Below, piece by piece: positions 18,011-26,533 of a stretch of 64,000 nucleotides of DNA. Both the position numbers and the translations under genes were made by a program. Location: the NCBI GenBank assembly GCA_937923325.1, contig CAKZUQ010000038.1, positions 45,832-109,831 on the forward strand, given 5' to 3'. Each line of letters opens with the position of its first letter. Position 1 is the stretch's first letter. Under the pieces are notes generated by a model that searched no databases, was not told where the DNA came from, and worked only from the letters and a program-made list of their open reading frames with translations. The stretch is from an uncultured Bacteriovoracaceae bacterium (GTDB taxonomy: Bacteria > Bdellovibrionota > Bacteriovoracia > Bacteriovoracales > Bacteriovoracaceae).

Positions 18011-18694
18011 TTAGAAGGGCTCAGAAATTTCCCAGTAGATACATGAATAGTGAGCTTGAAGTAACAGAAGTTCTTTTCCGTCTTGATATCTTGTTCCTAT
18101 TTTATCAAGTATTCTTCTTTCATATACTTGATCATAGTTTAAATCCCACACAGCTCCTACTCTATTTGGTATATTTGAGTTTAAATCAAAACTCCTTGAA
18201 CAGCAGTTAATAATTAAATCAAAATCCATATATGAATTCTTTAGAAGATTAAAAGAGTCTATCTTTCGAGAACTTATCTTAAATTCCACCTCAATTTCTA
18301 ATAAACACTTTTTAATAACGCGACTCATATCTCCATCACCAAGAATTAAAACCTTTCTAATTGATTCATCCTTATATCTTTTCAAAATATCTTTACATGC
18401 TAAATAGTCAGTATTCGTTCCTATAACTTGCCCATCTTTAAAATTTATTGAGTTAACAGCTTTTAGTTCATTAATTTCTTCTTCACTGCTTACTTGTTGA
18501 TATATAAAGTTTTTATATGGCGAAGTTACACTGATGCCGTTATATTCTTGAAGCAGCTCTTCTAAAGGAGGAATTGCTTTTTCTGAAGAATAATCCAAAA
18601 AATCATATACAAAAGGTGTATCTAAGAGTTTAGAGTACATTTTTTTAGACTTTGAATGTTGCAAGTTCTTACCTATAAGCGCAAGCTTAAGCAT
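18011..18694 (-). CDS. aroE: Shikimate dehydrogenase
   Basis: 227 residues. Shikimate-binding Ser pair in LQHSKSKKMYSKLL, the NGISVTSPYK motif with the catalytic Lys, KAVNSI, GTNTDY with the catalytic Asp, and a nucleotide loop LILGDGDMSRV. These match AroE, although the protein is about 40 residues shorter than usual and several loops are compressed (the glycine loop reads GDGDMS, not GAGGA). I consider it a divergent but probably active AroE; a pathway-specific paralogue is the alternative. Overlaps ribF by eight bases. Confidence 0.85.
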   Translation of the reverse strand: MLKLALIGKNLQHSKSKKMYSKLLDTPFVYDFLDYSSEKAIPPLEELLQEYNGISVTSPYKNFIYQQVSSEEEINELKAVNSINFKDGQVIGTNTDYLACKDILKRYKDESIRKVLILGDGDMSRVIKKCLLEIEVEFKISSRKIDSFNLLKNSYMDFDLIINCCSRSFDLNSNIPNRVGAVWDLNYDQVYERRILDKIGTRYQDGKELLLLQAHYSCIYWEISEPF

Positions 18695-19556
18695 CTAAGC
18701 TCCTAACTTTCTCAACATCTTCTTTAATTTGTTTCATCAAGTCATCTTTAGAATTAAATTTGATTACTTCTCGTAGTTGACCTTGGATAACAAGAGAAAT
18801 TTCTTTTCCATAAATGTCTTTTTCAAAATCTAAAATATGGGCCTCAATTGACATTGCGTCATCATTATCTACGGTAGGGCGCAATCCAATATTTGCAACA
18901 AAACTAAATTTTTCATTATCTAAATAAACTGTTCCGTAATATACACCATCAGGAAGTCTTACCCTCTCTGTATCAACATATAAATTTGCTGTTGGGAATC
19001 CAATAGTTCTACCAAGTTGCTTTCCAGGAATTACTTTAGATTTAATTATAAAGTTCCTATTTGTATACTTTGTAAATTCTAAAACATTTCCATTATTTAC
19101 ACTCTCTCTTATTAACGTAGACGAAACATTAACTTTTGAAAACTTTGGAAGCCTTTTAAAGATTAGCTTTGTTGGATATGTTTCAAGAATAGAAATATCA
19201 GATATTTGGTCACATCCAAAACTAGAATCATGTCCCATAAAAACATGTGTAATATCAGAGTATCTCAGCACTAACTCTTCAAAGAATTCCTTTGCCTTCA
19301 TATGTTTATAATCGTTAAAGTCACATAAAATTGTGCTACCTAAGCTCATCAGACGTTCAGTCCGCTCTAGATCATGATCGAGGTAATAGTTGGCAATATT
19401 TGGTTTAAGAATCTTTAGCGGGTGAATTTCATAACTAAAAATAGTTGGGTTCACTCCAATTGCTTCAGATTTTTTTTTAAATTCTTCAATTAAAAATTGA
19501 TGGCCAATATGAAGACCATCAAAACTACCTATTAGAATAGATCTTTTATCTTTCAT
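18687..19556 (-). CDS. ribF: Bifunctional riboflavin kinase / FMN adenylyltransferase
   Basis: 289 residues with the N-terminal FAD-synthetase domain (GSFDGLHIGHQFLIEEF nucleotidyltransferase motif, VNVSSTLIRESVNNGN) and the C-terminal riboflavin-kinase domain (GRTIGFPTANLYV, LPDGVYYGTVYLD, ANIGLRPTVDN). It makes FMN and FAD from riboflavin. The gene overlaps batD upstream (11 bp) and aroE downstream (8 bp), so it is a translationally coupled passenger of the Bat operon. Confidence 0.95.
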   Translation of the reverse strand: MKDKRSILIGSFDGLHIGHQFLIEEFKKKSEAIGVNPTIFSYEIHPLKILKPNIANYYLDHDLERTERLMSLGSTILCDFNDYKHMKAKEFFEELVLRYSDITHVFMGHDSSFGCDQISDISILETYPTKLIFKRLPKFSKVNVSSTLIRESVNNGNVLEFTKYTNRNFIIKSKVIPGKQLGRTIGFPTANLYVDTERVRLPDGVYYGTVYLDNEKFSFVANIGLRPTVDNDDAMSIEAHILDFEKDIYGKEISLVIQGQLREVIKFNSKDDLMKQIKEDVEKVRSLDA

Positions 19557-21168
19557 TAATTTGCTTCAGTTTAAGAATAAGTTTTTTAGAAATTCTCACT
19601 CTTTCTTTTTTATAATCATGAAAATTTTCATCTAATTTTTTGAGAACCGATATCAAGCTAACTTTATCTTCTTCCTTTAGAGATAGATTATTAATAACCT
19701 CCTCAAGTGAAGATCCTTTTCCTAACAACATTATTAACTCATAAAAGTCAGCATAACTTGCACCTTCTTTTAGAATCTTTGCAAAAATATCAATTTCAAC
19801 AACCTTTGTTTTAAATGATATATTTTTATATAAGAAAAAACCTAGCCACATAAGAAAAATCAGAAGAATTACAACAATCAAAGTTAACTTATTATAAACA
19901 AGCGTATTTTTCACTTTATATATAGGATTTAAATCTAATTTCTCTTCAACTTTTTTTTCTTTACCCTTTTCTTTCTTTTTTTTCGTTTTTGTAATATTCG
20001 AAATTGAAGTACCTGCAATTTTAATCTCAGGTACTTCGATATACTTTGTTATAAATTGTAATTTACTTGGTTCAAAGAAAACAAAGGGTATTCTTTGAGC
20101 AGGGATTATTCCCCCTTCTCTCGCCAAATATGTAATTTTAAATGTTTTTGTACTCGTAAAGTTTTTATTCACAGTAAAATCAGACGTTGAATCAAAGCTT
20201 TCTATTTTAGCAGAGTTTAAAAGAAGAGGTTCTTCATATAACTCTAAAGCACCCGGCCCCATTATTGAAAAGTTTATTTCAATCGGTTCATTCACTAAGA
20301 ATTTGTTTTTATTTATTTTAAACTGTAATTCGTGATTTCCAATCAAGCCCGTAAAACCTTTAGGCAATTCATTTGGTAAAGCTTTGACTTTTATGTCTAA
20401 AACCTTACTTCTTAGACTTCTTTTTTTACTTTGCATTGATCTAAAACCAAAGTTAGAAAATGGATTAGACCTAGACCTTGAATTTTCATCTGCATATCCA
20501 ACGCTTAATGATATTGGATCAATACTACTCATACCAACTTTATTCGAATAAAGTTGTGCTGAATATATAATTCTTCTTTCATAAATTCCATCCTCTAACT
20601 GAACTCTCTCTGTTGCAGTTGTCTCTTGATGAAATCGTTTCATAAACTTATCTAAGCTTGGAAACTTTTTTATATCCATACTTAAGACTCTTACTCTATT
20701 GTATAAATAATATCTTACAATAATAGATTCTCCAAGAAACGCTTCATCCTTATCAGCCTCAGCTCTTACAAATATATTTCTAGCTTTTTTTTCTTCTTTA
20801 TAAATTTTAACTCTAACTGTTTTGTGTTTTAATACTTGTCCACCAATTTCAACATTGATTTTTTGAAAATATGCAAATGTTGGTTTATTTGAAACGACTT
20901 CATAATTAACAGTAATAGTTCGCTCAACAGATAGCTTACCATTTATATAAGTCGTTCTTGTCGACGTTCCTGTTTCCTCTCTTGACAGAATTTCAACGTT
21001 TGAGGTGTCAAAATTAATAATCGGATTATCACCTTTTTCGATTTCTATCTTAAAAGTAACATTATAGCTTTCACCTGCGACTGGCGCACTTGGGGACACT
21101 TCAACATTTACTTCGGCACCTATTGCTAACTTTAAAAAAGCTATAAAGCATAATAAAATCTTCTTCAC
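19546..21168 (-). CDS. batD: BatD-like oxygen tolerance protein
   Basis: About 540 residues: signal peptide (LLCFIAFLKLAIGA), several Ig-like beta domains (about 20-400; VEVSPSAPVAGESYNVTFKI, ADKDEAFLGESIIVRYYLYN), one transmembrane helix at about 425-445 and a cytoplasmic helical tail. This is the standard BatD layout. I chose the GTG at 21168 because AAGGA lies six bases upstream and its G is shared with the batB stop (TAGTG); the TTG at 21174 has no site. Its role in the Bat envelope complex is not firmly known. Confidence 0.88.
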   Translation of the reverse strand: MKKILLCFIAFLKLAIGAEVNVEVSPSAPVAGESYNVTFKIEIEKGDNPIINFDTSNVEILSREETGTSTRTTYINGKLSVERTITVNYEVVSNKPTFAYFQKINVEIGGQVLKHKTVRVKIYKEEKKARNIFVRAEADKDEAFLGESIIVRYYLYNRVRVLSMDIKKFPSLDKFMKRFHQETTATERVQLEDGIYERRIIYSAQLYSNKVGMSSIDPISLSVGYADENSRSRSNPFSNFGFRSMQSKKRSLRSKVLDIKVKALPNELPKGFTGLIGNHELQFKINKNKFLVNEPIEINFSIMGPGALELYEEPLLLNSAKIESFDSTSDFTVNKNFTSTKTFKITYLAREGGIIPAQRIPFVFFEPSKLQFITKYIEVPEIKIAGTSISNITKTKKKKEKGKEKKVEEKLDLNPIYKVKNTLVYNKLTLIVVILLIFLMWLGFFLYKNISFKTKVVEIDIFAKILKEGASYADFYELIMLLGKGSSLEEVINNLSLKEEDKVSLISVLKKLDENFHDYKKERVRISKKLILKLKQINER

Positions 21169-23018
21169 TACCAATCCTTCTTTTTAGCACTACCTCTTTT
21201 TGTAGTTGCTGCATCAATAACTTTTCTTTGCAATTGATTATCATCGTTCATCAATTGCTTTAATAATGCGGGAAGCTTCTTTTTCTCCCCTTTGGTCATT
21301 TCATTATTTCTTTCATTTTCTTTTTTCATATCTTCTTTTTTCTTTGATTTATCCTCACTAGGGTCTTTATCATTTTCTTCTTCACTCTTCTGTTCTTTTT
21401 CTTCTTTTTCTTTACTACTATCTAGATCATCATTTTTTTGTTGGTCTCCATTCTTACCTTCTTTTTGAGTCTCATCACCTTTTGACCCTTCTTTATTATC
21501 TTTTGACTGTTCACTATTTTTCTTATTTTCACTGGATTTCTCTTTTTTCTTATCACCTTTTTGTTGATCATCTTTATTTTGATCTTCATTTTTCTTTTTT
21601 TGATTTTCTTTTTTCTGTTCTTCTTTCTTTTTTTGTTCTTGTTGTTTTTGTTGAACAATAGCTTTAAGCATATTCATCTTTGTTTTCTTTAATAATTCTG
21701 AATTTGGCTCGTTTTTTTCAAGATAGTCGTATAGTTTCTTATTTAGCCTTAGTCCCTCTTTAGAATTTTTATTTAATAGTTCACTTGCACCCAAGTTAAA
21801 ATAGTCTTCTTTATTAGTTTTATCGACTTTACCTTTTATTAATTCTCTGTATATTTTTGAGGAATCTTCTGAAAATTTTTCTTTCAACAACTCATTAGCA
21901 AGTTTCCTTTTTTCAAGTTGATTAATATCTCCTTGCTTCAGTTTGTTTTCAAGTTTCGTTATTGTCTCTGACTTTTTCTTTTCTTTTTTTTCCTCTACTG
22001 ATACTTCTTTTGAGATTGAAGAAAAACTAAAAACCAAAACAAGTGGAATGACAAATGTTTTTAAGTTTTTTAGCATATAAGACAAAATAATTAATATGAC
22101 TGCTGGTATAATCAAATAATTTGCGAGTACTGGCCTTATTCTGACTGTATCCTTTTTATTAGCACTTTCCTCACTATCATTAAAAAAATCTAATATCTCT
22201 TCTGTTGGTAAGGAGTATGAGCTCGCTGTCCAATATTTAAAGTTTTTAATTTTAGATGATAAACTTTTCATAAAGTTTTCATCTAATTTCGTTACGACCT
22301 CTTTTCCAGAGTGCTTTTTATTTCCACGAAAATTTCCTTTTTTATCTCTTAAAGGAATGACAGCACCTTTAACTGTACCGACACCTACAACTGCAACATT
22401 AATATCTTCTTGAATATTTATAACGCCAAAGTCACTATTATTTTCAGCATCAGTAATAACGAGTATATTTCCTCTTGCTACTTTATTTTTTGCTTTCATT
22501 GATGATACTGACTCTTGAAGTGCAAGTTTTAAACCTGTTCCACCTCTAGTTAAATCCAAATTTTCTAATCCTGTAAGCCTGGCCTCGATTAGATCTATAT
22601 CATTTGTATAGGGAATGATTTTCTTTTGTTCATCTGAAAAAACTGTGACGCTGATGTGTTGACCTACTGCCTTTTTTACATAGTGTTTAGCTAAAATTAT
22701 TGCTTTTTTGAATCTATTTGGTCTTACATCTTCGGCCAACATACTCGCTGAACTGTCTATCAGTATCATCGTTTCTTGCTTAGATACATTTGCATCAATT
22801 TTTTTTTCGGGACCTCTTAAATCAAGAATACTAAGGAGCATCAAGAATAATCCTATATAAAAAAATGATGAAGATAGCCTGCTTACCGTTGATCTCTTAT
22901 AAAACCAATGATCTTGTACCCACTTAAAGTATTTTCTTTCAAAGTTTGAAAAGATGTAAACTATGGCTAATATAAATATGATTATAGGTATCAAAAACTC
23001 TATATATACTAGACTCAT
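21168..23018 (-). CDS. BatB/BatC-like VWA and TPR protein with charged tail
   Basis: 616 residues that seem to fuse BatB and BatC. Two transmembrane helices (about 8-25 and 52-68) precede a VWA domain (about 80-275) with MIDAS motif LIDSSASMLAEDVRPNR; a third helix lies near 295-330. Residues 345-455 hold TPR-like repeats (DYFNLGASELLNKNSKEGLR), and 455-590 are almost only Lys, Glu, Asp, Gln, Asn and Ser. The low-complexity tail is encoded by an A/G-rich minus-strand tract at 21250-21650. The fusion is seen in some Bat operons; the length of the tail is odd. Confidence 0.85.
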   Translation of the reverse strand: MSLVYIEFLIPIIIFILAIVYIFSNFERKYFKWVQDHWFYKRSTVSRLSSSFFYIGLFLMLLSILDLRGPEKKIDANVSKQETMILIDSSASMLAEDVRPNRFKKAIILAKHYVKKAVGQHISVTVFSDEQKKIIPYTNDIDLIEARLTGLENLDLTRGGTGLKLALQESVSSMKAKNKVARGNILVITDAENNSDFGVINIQEDINVAVVGVGTVKGAVIPLRDKKGNFRGNKKHSGKEVVTKLDENFMKSLSSKIKNFKYWTASSYSLPTEEILDFFNDSEESANKKDTVRIRPVLANYLIIPAVILIILSYMLKNLKTFVIPLVLVFSFSSISKEVSVEEKKEKKKSETITKLENKLKQGDINQLEKRKLANELLKEKFSEDSSKIYRELIKGKVDKTNKEDYFNLGASELLNKNSKEGLRLNKKLYDYLEKNEPNSELLKKTKMNMLKAIVQQKQQEQKKKEEQKKENQKKKNEDQNKDDQQKGDKKKEKSSENKKNSEQSKDNKEGSKGDETQKEGKNGDQQKNDDLDSSKEKEEKEQKSEEENDKDPSEDKSKKKEDMKKENERNNEMTKGEKKKLPALLKQLMNDDNQLQRKVIDAATTKRGSAKKKDW

Positions 23019-23974
23019 ACAACCTCTCTTAGTATCAATCTTCTTGATATCTCTGAAAGTAAATATAGAAAGACTCCAATTAATAAGTATATATAAAACA
23101 GCTCATCATAGATTACTTGCCTATTACTTTTAATTTTTGTCTTCTCTAATGTTTGAATTTCATCTAAAATTTCTTTTAGACTACCTTCGCTTCCAGCTAA
23201 ATACATCTTTCCACCTGTAAGTTTAGATATATCCTTCAATGTTTTTACATCAATTGATCCTCCTGGAATTCTTTGCAGTCCGTTTCTTCCAACTGGTATT
23301 TTTGCGTCTGCATTTCCTCCAAGGCCAATCGTATATACTTTAATATTATAGTCTTTAGCTATTTGCGCTGCTTTCATTGGGGGCATATTTCCAACATTAC
23401 TAACTCCATCAGTTAATAAAATGATGACTTTATTTTTAGTTTCACTTGCTTGAGCTCTTGCGACTGCAAGTGCCAATGCATCCCCAATATTTGTTCCACT
23501 TCCTAAAAAGCCGATTTTAATCTCTGTTAACATTTTATCAACTAGTTTTGGATCTGTTGTCAAAGGCAACATCGTAAAAACTTTCTCTGAAAACATTATA
23601 ATTCCAAGCCTGTCAGTTGGTCTAAGAGCTGCAAATTTTCTCAATTGATCCTTGGCAACCTCCAATCTATTCGGTGGTAAATCTGTTGCCAGCATCGATC
23701 TTGAAACATCAACGACAAAATATATATCATTCACATCAATATTGTTAGGTGCAAATTTTAATGGTTTTCTAGGTCCTGTTATAGAATAGCTTATAAAAAG
23801 CCACCCAACTGCACCAATTACAAAAATTAATATTCTTTTTAATGAGAAATTTATTTTTCTAGTCCCTATAGGGGCAATCAACTCCGGGGCCTTTAAAACT
23901 TTAAAATACTCAATACTCCAAAATAGTAATGCTACTAATCCAAATATTGCCATATATATAGACTTATACTCCAT
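23015..23974 (-). CDS. batA: BatA-like von Willebrand factor A membrane protein
   Basis: 319 residues: N-terminal hydrophobic segments (about 5-20 and 50-68), a VWA domain (about 85-265) with complete MIDAS motif FVVDVSRSMLATDLPPNR, plus GSGTNIGDALALA and ILLTDGVSNVG, and a C-terminal helix at about 290-310. The domain would face the periplasm and bind a divalent metal. It overlaps its neighbours by 4 and 11 bp. BatA and BatB are known to interact with the MoxR ATPase encoded upstream. Confidence 0.9.
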   Translation of the reverse strand: MEYKSIYMAIFGLVALLFWSIEYFKVLKAPELIAPIGTRKINFSLKRILIFVIGAVGWLFISYSITGPRKPLKFAPNNIDVNDIYFVVDVSRSMLATDLPPNRLEVAKDQLRKFAALRPTDRLGIIMFSEKVFTMLPLTTDPKLVDKMLTEIKIGFLGSGTNIGDALALAVARAQASETKNKVIILLTDGVSNVGNMPPMKAAQIAKDYNIKVYTIGLGGNADAKIPVGRNGLQRIPGGSIDVKTLKDISKLTGGKMYLAGSEGSLKEILDEIQTLEKTKIKSNRQVIYDELFYIYLLIGVFLYLLSEISRRLILREVV

Positions 23975-24689
23975 TTTTATCTCTCACAGTCTTTACAAAG
24001 TTTTGAAATATATTTTCAATGTTCTTACTCTCTTCTACAGTCCATTCCTTTTTAAATTGAATCTTGTTTAACTCAACTTCAAATACCTCAAAAGCATCTT
24101 TGTCTATTTCATATAAATCAAAAACTTCTCTTCTATTTGTGTATATATTCTCTATATGATTACGACTAGTTTGATTTGAATCTACATCTAGCCTTTGCTT
24201 TCTTTCAGCTATCTCGTTTTTTATTTTTCTACGCCTTTTTAGAAATATTACAGAGAAAACTATTAGTAAAAGAGATAGTAGACCTAAAATAACATAAAGT
24301 ACCTTTGACTCTAGCAATACAATTTTGTTATCTATAATTGAGAATTCTTTATTTAGTTTTATTTCTTTATATTTATAATTTAGTCCTTCAACTTGATATA
24401 TATCCTCTAACTCTTCAAATTCTTCACCTTTTTTTAATTCTGATATTATAGTTTCAAGAATAGTTGTTTCATTTTTTCTATATGTGTTTAAAACATAAAG
24501 TAAATTATTTATTCTTTTATTTTTAAGTGTTTTAGATTTTGAATAATCCAATTCATCAACTGAAAACTCGACAATATCACCAGTACTTTTTTTTTCTTTA
24601 TCTAGCGCAACTAAAGTATATTCTGTCGCATAAGCATCTGCACAAATCACACTTACCAACAAGCAAATTAAAAAACTATAACATTTCAC
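23964..24689 (-). CDS. Signal-peptide membrane protein of the Bat operon (DUF4381-like position)
   Basis: About 241 residues: signal peptide ending ICADAYA, a periplasmic region to about 125, one transmembrane helix (KVLYVILGLLSLLLIVFSVI) and a Lys/Arg-rich cytoplasmic region ending with a helical VWTVEES-like segment. The start is set at the GTG at 24689, which has GGAGGA eight bases upstream inside the DUF58 gene; the longer frame to 24725 adds residues that hide the signal peptide. Position and topology match the DUF4381-type gene between DUF58 and batA in many Bat operons, but sequence support is weak. Confidence 0.7.
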   Translation of the reverse strand: MKCYSFLICLLVSVICADAYATEYTLVALDKEKKSTGDIVEFSVDELDYSKSKTLKNKRINNLLYVLNTYRKNETTILETIISELKKGEEFEELEDIYQVEGLNYKYKEIKLNKEFSIIDNKIVLLESKVLYVILGLLSLLLIVFSVIFLKRRRKIKNEIAERKQRLDVDSNQTSRNHIENIYTNRREVFDLYEIDKDAFEVFEVELNKIQFKKEWTVEESKNIENIFQNFVKTVRDKNGV

Positions 24690-25500
24690 GAACAAAATCC
24701 TCCATATACCTTTTTGATACATCAAGCTTTTTCCATCTTCCCTTCAGTTCCTCTATCTTTTCAGTTTCTACTTTTACTAATGTTTTCTTTCCATTTAATC
24801 GTGAAAAGATACTAAAAGACTTTTTTAGCTTATCATCAATGGGAGATGAAACCTTAAAACAATGCATATTACGTCTATATATTAATTTACTCAGTAAATC
24901 TAAATTTTCAAAAGCACTAAAGTCTGATAGAAATACGACTTCTTTTTTCTTCGCGATTAATGACTTTAAAAGGCCATTCTTTTTTTTCTGATCTATTTCT
25001 TTTTGCTGATATTTTAAATTTACTTTGCCATTTTTTTTTATCAAGTCACTTCTTTCTAACATTGATATAAAAAATGCAATTCCCTCGTGCCCACTCAAAG
25101 GAGGTAGTATAATAGGCTTTTCACTATAGATTATCGCTTTTACTTTATCCTTAGACTTTTCAGCTAAAAGGTATAATAAACAAGTAATTTCAATAGATGC
25201 TTGTAGTTTGGATATTTCGTTATATCCTATAAACATTGTTGGAGTGATATCTAAAAAAGAAACTATCTCAATATTTCTCTCTTCTTCAAAAGTCTTAACA
25301 TAAGTATTCTGAGATTTTGCACTAAGTTTCCAATCTATAAATCTAACATCATCACCAGCAGCATAAACTTGATGTTCCTTAAATTGTAGTCCGGCTCCCT
25401 TAAAATGAGACTTAAGCATTCCTACAGCAAAAGAGTTTGAGTTTCTAAAGAGGTGGCCTTGTATTGATGCCACAACTTTTTCGATTTGTTTTAAATCCAT
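24676..25500 (-). CDS. DUF58 domain protein
   Basis: 274 residues. The family signature GDDVRFIDWKLSAKSQNTYVKTFEEERN is visible at about residues 48-75, followed by a degenerate VWA-like fold (SFLDITPTMFIG, where the MIDAS Ser pair is partly replaced). DUF58 proteins are always found beside MoxR ATPases and the VWA genes, as here. The function is unknown; probably a cytoplasmic adaptor of the MoxR/Bat complex. Starts one base before the moxR stop ends. Confidence 0.92.
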   Translation of the reverse strand: MDLKQIEKVVASIQGHLFRNSNSFAVGMLKSHFKGAGLQFKEHQVYAAGDDVRFIDWKLSAKSQNTYVKTFEEERNIEIVSFLDITPTMFIGYNEISKLQASIEITCLLYLLAEKSKDKVKAIIYSEKPIILPPLSGHEGIAFFISMLERSDLIKKNGKVNLKYQQKEIDQKKKNGLLKSLIAKKKEVVFLSDFSAFENLDLLSKLIYRRNMHCFKVSSPIDDKLKKSFSIFSRLNGKKTLVKVETEKIEELKGRWKKLDVSKRYMEDFVREML

Positions 25501-26447
25501 TAAACTTGCTCTTTAGCTATCTTTAAAACTAAATCATTAATATCAACTTTATCAATTACAGCTTCATAACTTAAGATTACTCTATGGCCTAAAACTCCTT
25601 TTACTATTGATAAAACATGTTCAGGTGTTACATGATCTTTATTATCTAAGAATGCTTTAAATTTTGCTATTTTGTATAGCCAGATAGATGCTCTTGGCGA
25701 GGCACCCGCAAGTATAACTCCATCATACTCTGGGTTGAAGTACTTACTACCAGGACGAGTTGCATGTACAATCTTGATAACGAGATCTTTAATTTTTTCA
25801 TCAACGTGTATTAGTTCAACTTGTTTTTTTAATTCAATTAAATCATCTGAATCTACTTGTTGTACCAATTCAGATATCTTTCCTAGCTTCATATCTAGAA
25901 TTGATTTCTCGGCATCAAAGTCAGGGTAATCAACACTTATCTTCATCATAAATCTATCAAGCTGTGCTTCGGGTAAATTATATGTCCCTTCTTGTTCAAT
26001 TGGATTTTGAGTTGCAAGAACCACAAATGGAGATTTCAACTTGTAAGTTTGATCGCCAATCGTAACTTGCTTTTCGGCCATTGCTTCAAGTAATGCCGCT
26101 TGAACTTTGGCTGGAGATCTATTTATCTCATCAGCTAATATTAATTGAGTAAAGATAGGCCCAAATTTTGTAGAGAACTCTTCTTTTTGTTGATTATAAA
26201 TCATTGTCCCAATTAAATCGGATGGTAGAAGATCTGGTGTAAACTGAACTCTATTGAATTCTAAATTACACAATTTACTCATAATAGAGACACTTAGTGT
26301 TTTTCCTAAACCTGGTAGTCCTTCTATCAATAAGTGACCTTCGCATACAAGTGCGGCCATAATGGCTTCAAGCATATCATCTTGTCCAAAGACAAGAGTC
26401 TTAGCTTCATTTATTACATTTTCGATCTTCTCTTTTAAATTACTCAT
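25500..26447 (-). CDS. MoxR-family AAA+ ATPase
   Basis: About 315 residues. Walker A is LLIEGLPGLGKTLSVS, Walker B is LILADEINRSPAKVQAALLEAM, sensor 1 VLATQNPIEQEGTYNLPEAQLDRFMMK, and sensor 2 GASPRASIWLYKIAK. It is the first gene of the Bat operon and would act as a chaperone for the VWA proteins. I chose the ATG at 26447 because GGAG is seven bases upstream; an ATG at 26459 has no site. Confidence 0.94.
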   Translation of the reverse strand: MSNLKEKIENVINEAKTLVFGQDDMLEAIMAALVCEGHLLIEGLPGLGKTLSVSIMSKLCNLEFNRVQFTPDLLPSDLIGTMIYNQQKEEFSTKFGPIFTQLILADEINRSPAKVQAALLEAMAEKQVTIGDQTYKLKSPFVVLATQNPIEQEGTYNLPEAQLDRFMMKISVDYPDFDAEKSILDMKLGKISELVQQVDSDDLIELKKQVELIHVDEKIKDLVIKIVHATRPGSKYFNPEYDGVILAGASPRASIWLYKIAKFKAFLDNKDHVTPEHVLSIVKGVLGHRVILSYEAVIDKVDINDLVLKIAKEQV

Positions 26448-26484
26448 ATATAACTCCATTAACAGTTTTAACTTTTGAGAAGAT

Positions 26485-26513
26485 ATTATACATGAAACAT
26501 AAATATTCGATAA
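26485..26513 (-). promoter_or_regulatory. Candidate promoter of the moxR-bat operon
   Basis: TATAAT at 26485-26490 (minus strand) with TTATCG at 26508-26513 17 bp upstream. The -10 box is perfect; the -35 box matches only three of six. It is the best candidate in the 86 bp before moxR and would give a 5' leader of about 30 nt. Confidence 0.5.
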
Positions 26514-26533
26514 GCCAAAAAAACTTGAGCTAT

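Noticed and set aside
21422..21658. Lys/Arg-rich 78-codon frame on the minus strand
   Set aside because: It is a frame shadow of the low-complexity tail of the BatB/BatC-like gene on the same strand; its composition follows from the A/G-rich DNA.
24539..24991. 150-codon plus-strand frame in the Bat region
   Set aside because: Antisense to the DUF58 and DUF4381-like genes, both of which have domain support; Phe/Ser-rich composition is typical of antisense shadows.
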